Source of the DNA: Cellulophaga sp. F20128
GTDB taxonomy: Bacteria; Bacteroidota; Bacteroidia; Flavobacteriales; Flavobacteriaceae
DNA: 64,000 nt
Assembly (NCBI RefSeq): GCF_023015805.1
Contig: NZ_JALKBA010000012.1
Location: 1-64,000, forward strand
Reading direction: 5' to 3'
The notes under the pieces are model-generated. The model was not told the DNA's origin and did not search any database. It saw only the letters and a program-made list of their open reading frames with translations. Below are positions 8,279-15,751 of the stretch, in pieces. Every line of letters starts with the position of its first letter. Positions within the stretch are counted from its first letter, which is position 1. The translations under genes and the position numbers were made by a program.

Positions 8279-10732
8279 ATGAAATTAAGAATTGTAACAG
8301 GTATCCTGTCTTTATTGGCCGTAGCTTGTGCTCCGGATATAAAAACGGAATCCTCCTTATTAGACTACCTTCCTAAAAACACGACCGCATTACTGAAAAT
8401 TAATGATTTTAATAGTGTACAAAGTGAAATTAAAAACAATGCTTTTCTAAGTAGCTTTAAAGCAACTAAGGCGTATGAGGAAATAAAAACGAAAACCAAC
8501 ATTCTTAAACACATCGCTCCTGCTTCTAAAAGCATTTTAGCGTTTAGCACCACAGACAGTACGGCATTAGACCTATACTTTATCACCAAAGACTCCTTGC
8601 TTTTTAACACTAGATTAGACAGTATTACAACCGAAAAGAAACAAATCACCTATAACAATACTTCCTTTTATGAATTAACAGTAGACAACACCATTTACTA
8701 TTGTACAGCTATAGACAACCACTTTATAATTAGCACTTCTAAAATTTTAATTGCAGCCGTTTTAGGTACTGAAAAACATGAGGAAGATTGGGTCCTTAAA
8801 AAATTATACAATACAGCCAACACTTCTAAATCTGGAACGCTTTTTATAAACACTACTAAGAGCAAACTTTTATCTAACAGCTATAGTTCAAATGATTCTA
8901 TCAATACAAATTTTATAAGTAATTGGGTATCCCTAGACTTAAATACCAAACAATCTCAGTTAAACCTAACAGGTATTAGTCTGGTTAATGACTCTTTACC
9001 AAGCGTTATAAATCTATTTAAAAATACAACGGCAATAACCAATACCATTCAAGAATATGCGCCTGATACTGCTGAAGGCATACTTTCGTATACCTTTAAT
9101 GATTATTCAATTTTTGCAAAAAATAGAAAAAAGCTACTTCAATCAAACCAGGCGTTAGACACTATTTTTAATACGGTTGAAGAAATTGGAATTATATACC
9201 TCGAGGATAAAAGGGCCGTAATGTTACAAACGTACGGATCTGACAATATCTATGAATACTTGAATACCCACTCAAAATCTGAAACCAATTTCAATGGAAA
9301 TCAAATTACAACCCTCGCAAAGAACGACCTCTTAACTGAAAAATTTAGTCCAATCCTAAACAATTTTGAATCGAACCATTACACCATCATAGGCAACGCC
9401 TTTCTCTTTTCTGAAGATATAGAAACGCTTCAAAAAATTATTAGCAGCTACAAAAACGACACCACCTTTAACAAAACGGCAATCTATACCTCTGCAAAAG
9501 AAACTATTGCCAACGAATCTTCAGTGCTTTACATTAATTCAAAGCAACTAAAAAACGATTTAAGCAGAAGCCTGCCAGAAAATTTTTCCAGTGATTTTAA
9601 ATCCGTTTCCGTTTCTGATTATTTCATTGCGGGTCAAATGGTGGCCGACAACAATTTCTATCACACTGCACTAACTATTCAAAAAACGAAGAAAGAAAAC
9701 AAAAGCAATACCACCTCTTCTATCTTTACAGTACAGTTAGATAACGACCTTGCTACAAATCCGCAGTTTGTACTAAACCACAGAACCAACAAAAAAGAAA
9801 TTGTAGTTCAGGATACTGAAAATCAGCTCTATTTAATATCAACAACTGGAAAAGTAATTTGGAAAAAGCAGTTGGAAGGCAGAGTTCAAGGCGACATAGC
9901 CCAGGTAGATATTTATAAAAATGGAAAGTTACAATTGGCTTTTACCACCAACAATCAGTTTTTAATTCTAGATAGAAATGGTGAAAAAGTTGAACCTTTT
10001 ACACTAAAATATGATGGCGGAAACTTAAACCCCCTTGCCGTCTTTGATTACGAAAATAACAAAGATTATAGGTTTGTAATTACTCAAGGGCAAAAAATTT
10101 ACATGTACAACAACAAGGCTAAAATTGTAACAGGATTTACCTACACCCAAGCAAATAGCGCAGTGATTCAGAAACCAGAACATTTTAGAACCAACAATAA
10201 AGATTATATCACATTTGTTTTAGAAAATGGAGACCTAAAGATTTTAAACCGAACGGGTAAAGACCGTATAAAAACAACTAAAAAAATAGATTTCTCTACC
10301 AATGAAGTCAAGCTTTATAAAAACAAATTTTCCATAACGGATAAAGAGGGTACTTTGCATCAAATTGCATTAAACGGAAAAACCACGCAAACAAAATTTA
10401 ACAGCAATAAAGACCATGGATTTGATGCCACAAGCAATACTTTGGTTTTAATGAATGAAAACAGTTTAACAATAAAAGGTGAAAAAGTAACACTTGAGGT
10501 GGGTGTCTATACCAAACCTCGAATATTTTACATTAATGACAAAATTTACATAAGCGTTACTGACCTACAAAATCAGAAAATTTATTTATTTGACAGCAAC
10601 GCCAAACCCATTCAGAATTTCCCAGTATTTGGTAGCTCCATCATTAATCTTTCGGATATGGACAACGATAAAAAATTAGAATTGGTATCAAAAGATTTAG
10701 ACAATTCCATTATTGTTTATAGATTGTATTAA
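8279..10732 (+). CDS. Large lipoprotein with C-terminal propeller-like repeats, unknown function
   Basis: 817 residues. The signal peptide ends in a lipobox (LLAVAC, Cys about residue 17). Residues about 20-470 hold a repeated alpha/beta pattern reminiscent of DUF3352 proteins (DYLPKNTTALLKINDF and recurring FINTTKSKL / YINSKQL segments). From about 480 to the end there are short beta repeats of PQQ/WD-like propeller type (LYLISTTGKVIWKKQLEG, FLILDRNGEKV, KIYMYNNKAKIV). It should be a membrane-anchored periplasmic protein and has no visible active site. It is often a neighbour of rnhB in flavobacteria as I recall, but no role is established from that. Confidence 0.8.
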   Translation: MKLRIVTGILSLLAVACAPDIKTESSLLDYLPKNTTALLKINDFNSVQSEIKNNAFLSSFKATKAYEEIKTKTNILKHIAPASKSILAFSTTDSTALDLYFITKDSLLFNTRLDSITTEKKQITYNNTSFYELTVDNTIYYCTAIDNHFIISTSKILIAAVLGTEKHEEDWVLKKLYNTANTSKSGTLFINTTKSKLLSNSYSSNDSINTNFISNWVSLDLNTKQSQLNLTGISLVNDSLPSVINLFKNTTAITNTIQEYAPDTAEGILSYTFNDYSIFAKNRKKLLQSNQALDTIFNTVEEIGIIYLEDKRAVMLQTYGSDNIYEYLNTHSKSETNFNGNQITTLAKNDLLTEKFSPILNNFESNHYTIIGNAFLFSEDIETLQKIISSYKNDTTFNKTAIYTSAKETIANESSVLYINSKQLKNDLSRSLPENFSSDFKSVSVSDYFIAGQMVADNNFYHTALTIQKTKKENKSNTTSSIFTVQLDNDLATNPQFVLNHRTNKKEIVVQDTENQLYLISTTGKVIWKKQLEGRVQGDIAQVDIYKNGKLQLAFTTNNQFLILDRNGEKVEPFTLKYDGGNLNPLAVFDYENNKDYRFVITQGQKIYMYNNKAKIVTGFTYTQANSAVIQKPEHFRTNNKDYITFVLENGDLKILNRTGKDRIKTTKKIDFSTNEVKLYKNKFSITDKEGTLHQIALNGKTTQTKFNSNKDHGFDATSNTLVLMNENSLTIKGEKVTLEVGVYTKPRIFYINDKIYISVTDLQNQKIYLFDSNAKPIQNFPVFGSSIINLSDMDNDKKLELVSKDLDNSIIVYRLY

Positions 10733-10819
10733 ACCATTAACACATCATTTTCAACCTTTTACACACACTTACTTCTGAAGTACGTTTTTTTATGTATATT
10801 TATTTTCACACTATGACCA

Positions 10820-11326
10820 ATGAAAATGATTGTAAAAAACCACTCCTTATTTCTAGTTGTACCCACCTCAAAAAAAAGCATGTTAACCATGTTTTGCCTC
10901 TGTGTTTGTCTCCTAATTTCATCCGTACAGCTAAATGCACAAACCAAGAAAATAAACAGACCAAAAAGTACTTTAGGGATTTCTAGTGTCGACAATTTTG
11001 TAGGCGAATCTTTTAATTTATACGACAAGGTATACAAGTATGATGCCTATGCCAAAACAGAAACTCCACTAGAGGATGAAGATGTAGATATCTTAGAAGA
11101 TGCCTTAACTAATATCACCAATTTAAGTGAAAGTGCACCAGATATACTTGCTGATTTGGATGGTTTAAGTGTATTAAAGCAAGCCAAGGCAACACTTCAG
11201 ATAAACAGAGCTAAAAAGGCCTTAAAGTACAGTATAAAAACCACCAAGGAATTGCTATTAGGCACTACAGAAAAAGAAGAAGATAATTCATCTGAAAAAG
11301 AAAAACCAATAGAAAACGAACAATAA
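10820..11326 (+). CDS. Small secreted protein of unknown function
   Basis: 168 residues. A signal peptide core (LTMFCLCVCLLISSVQLNAQ) lies at about residues 22-41 with an unusually long n-region. The true start may therefore be Met21 at 10880 rather than 10820. The mature part is acidic and helical (EDEDVDILEDALTNITNL), with a lysine-rich helix and a charged Glu/Lys tail. No family was recognised. The next gene's ATG lies 30 nt downstream, so cotranscription is likely. A 13-nt dyad (TACTTC-T-GAAGTA, 10770-10782) precedes it. Confidence 0.65.
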   Translation: MKMIVKNHSLFLVVPTSKKSMLTMFCLCVCLLISSVQLNAQTKKINRPKSTLGISSVDNFVGESFNLYDKVYKYDAYAKTETPLEDEDVDILEDALTNITNLSESAPDILADLDGLSVLKQAKATLQINRAKKALKYSIKTTKELLLGTTEKEEDNSSEKEKPIENEQ

Positions 11327-11356
11327 TTGCGCTATATAATCTTAAAATATATCCTT

Positions 11357-12034
11357 ATGAAAAAATACGCTTTCGGTTTTTTACTTTTAATCTTTACTTC
11401 AAATTCTCTAATGGCACAAGGAGATTGCAGCAGCTATTACCCCTTTAAAGCTGACGTAAAATCTGAAATAACTATTTATGACAAAAAAGATAAAAAGGAA
11501 GTCGTTGTAAATTATACGGTCACTGAGGTTTCAGAAAATAAAGCGACCTTAACCTCTGAAGTGTATGATAATAAAGGAGACTTTGTTCTCAATAGCGAAT
11601 ATGATGTACTGTGCAATGGAGATGGTGTTAGCATCGATTTTAAATCCATGATAGACAGCCAAATGTTAGAGCAGTACAAGGATATGGAACTTGAAATAAC
11701 TGGAACTAATATAGACTTGCCCAATCATTTAACCACAGGTCAAACTTTACCAGATGCATCTATGGATATGGTTATAAATTCTGGACCAATAAAAATGAAG
11801 TTATTTGTAAAAATGATGAATAGGAAGGTAGTAGGCAAAGAAAAAATTACAACCCCAGCAGGCACTTTTGACTGTATTATCCTAACCTATGATACCGAGT
11901 TAAAAATGGGTATGAAAAAAACAATCAATCACAAACAATGGCTGGCAAAAGGTGTTGGAATGGTAAAAAGCGAGGATTACAATAAATCTGGAAAACGCAT
12001 CAACAAAAGCATTCTCACCAAATTTGAAAATTAG
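11357..12034 (+). CDS. Secreted DUF3108/TapB-like protein
   Basis: About 225 residues from the ATG at 11357. An in-frame TTG ten codons upstream is a poorer start because it would put a charged stretch before the signal peptide. The signal peptide is MKKYAFGFLLLIFTSNSLMAQ. The mature part is an all-beta domain with the pattern GKEKITTPAGTFDCIILTY, then MKKTINHKQWLAKGVGMVKS, typical of DUF3108-like/TapB-type periplasmic proteins. Function is unknown. Its stop overlaps the convergent lipB stop by a few bases. Confidence 0.75.
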   Translation: MKKYAFGFLLLIFTSNSLMAQGDCSSYYPFKADVKSEITIYDKKDKKEVVVNYTVTEVSENKATLTSEVYDNKGDFVLNSEYDVLCNGDGVSIDFKSMIDSQMLEQYKDMELEITGTNIDLPNHLTTGQTLPDASMDMVINSGPIKMKLFVKMMNRKVVGKEKITTPAGTFDCIILTYDTELKMGMKKTINHKQWLAKGVGMVKSEDYNKSGKRINKSILTKFEN

Positions 12035-12747
12035 TCCTTAGTCTGTTTTACCACAATTGAAGCTTTAAACAGTGTACTAAAATGCTTGACTAGTCGTTCC
12101 TGCACTTCACTTTCGTTTACTTCTTTTTTACCTAGCTCTACATTTAAAGAGGTAACGGCTTTGTCTTTAATACCACATGGGATCATTAAATCAAAATACC
12201 CTAAATCTGTATTCACATTTAGTGCAAAACCATGCATGGTAACCCACCTACTTGCCCGAACGCCGAGTGCGCATATTTTGCGTGCAAAGGGGGTGCCAAC
12301 ATCTAACCAAACCCCGGTTTCTCCTTTAGATCGTTCTGCTTTTAAACCGTAATCGGCCAAGGTAAGAATCACCATTTCTTCAAGTAGCCGTAGGTACTTA
12401 TGAATATCTGTGAAAAAATTATCCAAATCTAAAATTGGGTACCCTACAATTTGCCCAGGTCCATGATAGGTAATGTCCCCTCCTCTATTTATCTTATAGA
12501 ATGTTGCCCCTTTCTTAGAAAGTTGAACCTCATCTATAAGCAAATTAGACATATCACCGCTTTTACCCAAGGTATAGACGTGCGGATGTTCCACAAAAAG
12601 AAAATGATTTGGTGTTTTTAACCCGGTATCCTCTCTCCTATTCTTAATTTTAATGGCTACGGTATCCTTAAAAAGAAGTTCTTGGTAATCCCAAGTTTCT
12701 TTATAATCCCTTAGTCCTAAATTTTCCAGAATTACTTCTTTATTCAT
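12031..12747 (-). CDS. lipB: Octanoyltransferase (lipoate biosynthesis)
   Basis: 238 residues from the ATG at 12747. LipB transfers octanoyl from acyl carrier protein to lipoyl domains of 2-oxoacid dehydrogenases and the glycine cleavage H protein. The signature RGGDITYHGPGQIVGYP, the ARKICALGVR segment carrying the catalytic Lys and the acyl-acceptor Cys (Cys191 in MIPCGI) are all present. A start five codons further upstream (12762) is possible, but a perfect -7 box sits inside those codons, which favours 12747. The 3' end converges on the DUF3108-like gene. yqaE lies 15 nt upstream on the same strand. Confidence 0.93.
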   Translation of the reverse strand: MNKEVILENLGLRDYKETWDYQELLFKDTVAIKIKNRREDTGLKTPNHFLFVEHPHVYTLGKSGDMSNLLIDEVQLSKKGATFYKINRGGDITYHGPGQIVGYPILDLDNFFTDIHKYLRLLEEMVILTLADYGLKAERSKGETGVWLDVGTPFARKICALGVRASRWVTMHGFALNVNTDLGYFDLMIPCGIKDKAVTSLNVELGKKEVNESEVQERLVKHFSTLFKASIVVKQTKD

Positions 12748-12751
12748 TCTG

Positions 12752-12783
12752 CAAAGATACAATTATCTGTCTGGATTATTCAA
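12752..12783 (-). promoter_or_regulatory. lipB promoter abutting its start codon
   Basis: Minus strand: TTG (complement of 12781-12783), 21 nt, then TATCTTTG (complement of 12752-12759). The box ends only 4 nt before the lipB ATG, so the transcript would be leaderless or nearly so. The -33 element lies inside the end of yqaE. Confidence 0.6.
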
Positions 12784-12921
12784 TATGATCAACGCTGCAA
12801 TTGTACCAGGAACCCAACCACATAGCCATAACAGAAAAACTATAAATATAGACCCACAACCCTTACCAATTACTGCCAACGGGGGACAAAATATAGCTAA
12901 AACTACTCTCCAAAAACTCAT
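12763..12921 (-). CDS. YqaE/Pmp3-family small membrane protein
   Basis: A 52-residue frame starting MSFWRVVLAIFCPPLAVIGK and ending ILNNPDR. It has the two-helix hairpin of the Pmp3/UPF0057 family: a first helix with a Cys-Pro-Pro-Leu-Ala-Val turn, then a second helix containing LLWLCGWVPGTIAALIIL. The family modulates membrane potential or stress tolerance and sits in the cytoplasmic membrane. The usual length is about 50-55 residues, so the gene is intact. It is followed 15 nt later by lipB on the same strand, although lipB seems to have its own promoter. Confidence 0.9.
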   Translation of the reverse strand: MSFWRVVLAIFCPPLAVIGKGCGSIFIVFLLWLCGWVPGTIAALIILNNPDR

Positions 12922-13045
12922 ATTTGATTGATTAATTATTTAATTGATGTGCTCATAAGACGCTTCAACTAGGACTTTGTTACTACTTTAAGTTAATTTT
13001 TTTTATCTTTTAGAACCCACACGCATCTATTTGCGTAAATAGTAT

Positions 13046-13837
13046 ATGAAATCAAAACAAATGATCACTTCCTATTCGCTAGCACTATTCTATTTCTTTG
13101 TTTCTTGCAGCACGCAAGATCAGATGGAAAACAAGCTGTTTGAGAATCAGGTCACAAACAATGGGCCTCAAAGCGAGCCATACAATCCTCCAAATACAAA
13201 CAATACTACAACAGCCAACTATCCCAATTATATATCCTTTAATTATTTGGCATTGGGAGATAGCTATACCATTGGCACTAGTGTTACCTATGAAGAGAGT
13301 TATCCCTATCAATTAGCCAAAAAATTGAAGATAGCACTTACCACAGAAGTAAACCTAACCACCATTGCCACCAATGGATGGCGGACCGATGATTTACAAA
13401 GAGCCGTAAATTTAAATACCACTTTACCTACTTATGATTTGGTGACCTTGCTTATTGGCGTAAACAATCAATTTCAAGGAAGGCCTTTTTCACAATACGA
13501 AAAAGAATTTCCTGAACTATTGAATACTGCATTAAAATTAGCCAACAACAATACCAGCCATGTAGTTGTTATTTCCATACCAGACTATGCCTATACTCCC
13601 TTTGGCAGCAGCCAAAACAGAGAAATCATATCAAAAGAATTGGATGCGTACAACGCCTTTGCCAAAGAAATAGCGACACAGCAAGGAGTTACTTTTATAA
13701 ATATAACCGACATAACACGTAGGGGGTTAAGCGAAAAAGACTTGGTTGCCAACGATGGTTTGCACCCATCTGGTCTTGCCTATAAAAAATTTGTGGAACG
13801 TTTAACTCCAATTATCCTTTCACAGTTGAAAGATTAG
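13046..13837 (+). CDS. SGNH/GDSL-type esterase lipoprotein
   Basis: 263 residues. A lipoprotein signal (FFVSC, Cys about residue 21) is followed by an Asn/Thr/Pro-rich linker and an SGNH hydrolase domain from about residue 65. Block I is YLALGDSYTIG (nucleophile Ser), block II contains ATNGWRTDDL, block III is LLIGVNNQF and block V is NDGLHPSGLAY, with the Asp and His of the catalytic triad. It probably de-esterifies a carbohydrate or lipid at the periplasmic or outer face; the substrate is not evident. A dyad (ACGCA-N6-TGCGT, 13021-13036) lies just upstream. It ends shortly before lysS, whose promoter overlaps its last codons. Confidence 0.88.
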   Translation: MKSKQMITSYSLALFYFFVSCSTQDQMENKLFENQVTNNGPQSEPYNPPNTNNTTTANYPNYISFNYLALGDSYTIGTSVTYEESYPYQLAKKLKIALTTEVNLTTIATNGWRTDDLQRAVNLNTTLPTYDLVTLLIGVNNQFQGRPFSQYEKEFPELLNTALKLANNNTSHVVVISIPDYAYTPFGSSQNREIISKELDAYNAFAKEIATQQGVTFINITDITRRGLSEKDLVANDGLHPSGLAYKKFVERLTPIILSQLKD

Positions 13838-13856
13838 CACATTGTAACTATATTTG
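13826..13856 (+). promoter_or_regulatory. lysS promoter
   Basis: TTG at 13826-13828, 20 nt, then TATATTTG at 13849-13856: a full match to the Bacteroidota consensus. The -33 element lies inside the end of the preceding esterase gene. The ATG of lysS is 18 nt after the -7 box. Confidence 0.7.
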
Positions 13857-13874
13857 CAGCCTTAATATAGATTT

Positions 13875-15569
13875 ATGCAGCTTTCGGAACAAGAAATCAT
13901 CAGAAGGGAAAAATTAGGCAAGCTAAGAGAAATGGGAATAAACCCATATCCAGCAGACCTTTATCCAGTAAATACAACCTCAAAACAAGTTAAGGAGAAT
14001 TATGAGGAGGGGAAACAGGTGGTTATTTCTGGACGATTAATGTCGCGCAGAATTCAAGGAAAAGCATCCTTTGCTGAACTACAAGATAGTGAAGGTAGAA
14101 TTCAAGTTTACTTTAACCGTGATGAAATATGTACGGAAGAAGATAAAACATTGTACAATGATGTGTACAAAAAGTTATTAGATATAGGTGATATTATTGG
14201 TATTGAAGGCCAATTGTTTACCACACAGGTGGGTGAAAAAACAGTAATGGTAAAAAACTTTACCTTATTGAGTAAATCGCTACGCCCTTTACCTTTACCA
14301 AAGGTTGATGCCGATGGCAAAGTGTTTGATGAATTTAACGATCCAGAGATGCGTTACCGTCGTAGGTATGCAGATTTAGTGGTAAACCCGCATGTAAAAG
14401 AGGTGTTTGTAAAACGAACTAAGTTGTTTAATGCCATGCGAGACTTTTTCAATAACGCTGGTTATTTTGAAGTTGAAACACCCATTTTACAACCAATTCC
14501 GGGTGGTGCCGCAGCCAGACCGTTTATTACGCATCACAATAGTTTGGATATTCCCTTGTACATGAGAATTGCAAACGAATTGTATTTAAAGCGTTTAATT
14601 GTTGGTGGGTTTGATGGTGTATATGAGTTTTCTAAGAACTTTAGAAACGAAGGGATGGACAAAACGCACAATCCAGAGTTTACAGCGATGGAAATCTATG
14701 TGGCCTACAAAGATTACAATTGGATGATGGATTTCTGTGAGCATTTACTAGAACATTGTGCTATTGCTGTTAACGGAACAAGTGAAGCAACTTTTGGGGA
14801 ACATACAATTAGTTTTAAGCCTCCTTATGCTCGGGTAACTATGGCAGATTCTATTCAGCATTTCACTGGATTTGATATTGCAGGAAAAACGGAAGCTGAA
14901 ATAAGAGATGCCGCTAAAGGTATGGGCATAGAAGTTGACGAAACAATGGGGAAAGGCAAGCTTATTGATGAGATTTTTGGTGAAAAATGTGAAGGAAACT
15001 ATATACAACCTACCTTTATTACAGATTATCCAAAAGAAATGAGTCCGCTTTGTAAAGAACATAGAGATAATCCTGAATTAACAGAACGCTTTGAATTGAT
15101 GGTTTGCGGAAAAGAAATTGCAAATGCATATTCTGAACTCAACGACCCTATTGACCAAAGAGAACGTTTTGAGCACCAATTAAAATTAGCTCAAAAAGGA
15201 GATGATGAAGCCACCGAATTTATCGATAACGATTTTTTACGTGCGCTAGAATACGGAATGCCTCCAACCTCTGGAATGGGGATTGGAATGGACCGATTAA
15301 TTATGTTCTTAACAAACAACCAATCGATTCAAGAAGTGCTTTTCTTCCCACAAATGAGACCAGAGCGCAAGGCGGCTGCCTTAAGTGAAGAGGGCAAAGC
15401 TGTACTAGATATTTTAAAAACATCTGGAAAATTGGATTTAAACGATTTAAAATTGAAGTCGGGCTTAAGCAATAAAAAATGGGATAAAACCATTAAGGAG
15501 CTAACTAAAAATAATGCAGCCAAAGTTTACAAAACCGAAGAAGGGTTATTTGTTGAACTACTATCCTAA
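13875..15569 (+). CDS. lysS: Lysyl-tRNA synthetase, class II
   Basis: 564 residues. The N-terminal OB-fold anticodon-binding domain (about 55-160, with SGRLMSRRIQGKASFAELQD) is followed by the class II catalytic core. Motif 1 is around RRRYADLVVN, motif 2 is FRNEGMDKTHNPEFT and motif 3 is GMGIGMDRLIMF. The enzyme charges tRNA-Lys in the cytoplasm. It is about 60 residues longer than E. coli LysS because of a C-terminal extension after FFPQMRPE that ends in a predicted small helical domain. Such a tail is usual in flavobacterial LysS. The gene is monocistronic with its own promoter and a strong terminator. Confidence 0.97.
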   Translation: MQLSEQEIIRREKLGKLREMGINPYPADLYPVNTTSKQVKENYEEGKQVVISGRLMSRRIQGKASFAELQDSEGRIQVYFNRDEICTEEDKTLYNDVYKKLLDIGDIIGIEGQLFTTQVGEKTVMVKNFTLLSKSLRPLPLPKVDADGKVFDEFNDPEMRYRRRYADLVVNPHVKEVFVKRTKLFNAMRDFFNNAGYFEVETPILQPIPGGAAARPFITHHNSLDIPLYMRIANELYLKRLIVGGFDGVYEFSKNFRNEGMDKTHNPEFTAMEIYVAYKDYNWMMDFCEHLLEHCAIAVNGTSEATFGEHTISFKPPYARVTMADSIQHFTGFDIAGKTEAEIRDAAKGMGIEVDETMGKGKLIDEIFGEKCEGNYIQPTFITDYPKEMSPLCKEHRDNPELTERFELMVCGKEIANAYSELNDPIDQRERFEHQLKLAQKGDDEATEFIDNDFLRALEYGMPPTSGMGIGMDRLIMFLTNNQSIQEVLFFPQMRPERKAAALSEEGKAVLDILKTSGKLDLNDLKLKSGLSNKKWDKTIKELTKNNAAKVYKTEEGLFVELLS

Positions 15570-15587
15570 CTAGAATTGGGAACCTAT

Positions 15588-15628
15588 TAAAAAAGGAGGT
15601 GACATGAAAATGTCACCTCCTTTTTTTT
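15588..15628 (+). terminator. Rho-independent terminator after lysS
   Basis: Perfect hairpin GGAGGTGACAT-GAAA-ATGTCACCTCC preceded by an A-run and followed by eight or more T residues. One of the strongest terminators in the window. Confidence 0.92.
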
Positions 15629-15679
15629 GGTGCTATTTTATTAAAAAAAATGTTGCACTAAAGTTGCATTAAAGTTCGT

Positions 15680-15709
15680 TTGTATCTCTATACAATTATC
15701 ATATCTTTA
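15680..15709 (+). promoter_or_regulatory. Promoter of the DUF1553-DUF1501 operon
   Basis: TTG at 15680-15682, 19 nt, then TATCTTTA at 15702-15709, one mismatch from TAnnTTTG. It places the transcript start about 35-40 nt before the ATG at 15752. Confidence 0.5.
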
Positions 15710-15751
15710 GAACTTAATACATCTATTTTTAGATATAATGAAGTGTATAAA

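Noticed and set aside
10792-10986. 64-codon frame overlapping the start of the 10,820 gene
   Set aside because: It lies in another frame of a gene with a clear signal peptide and shows no domain or signal of its own.
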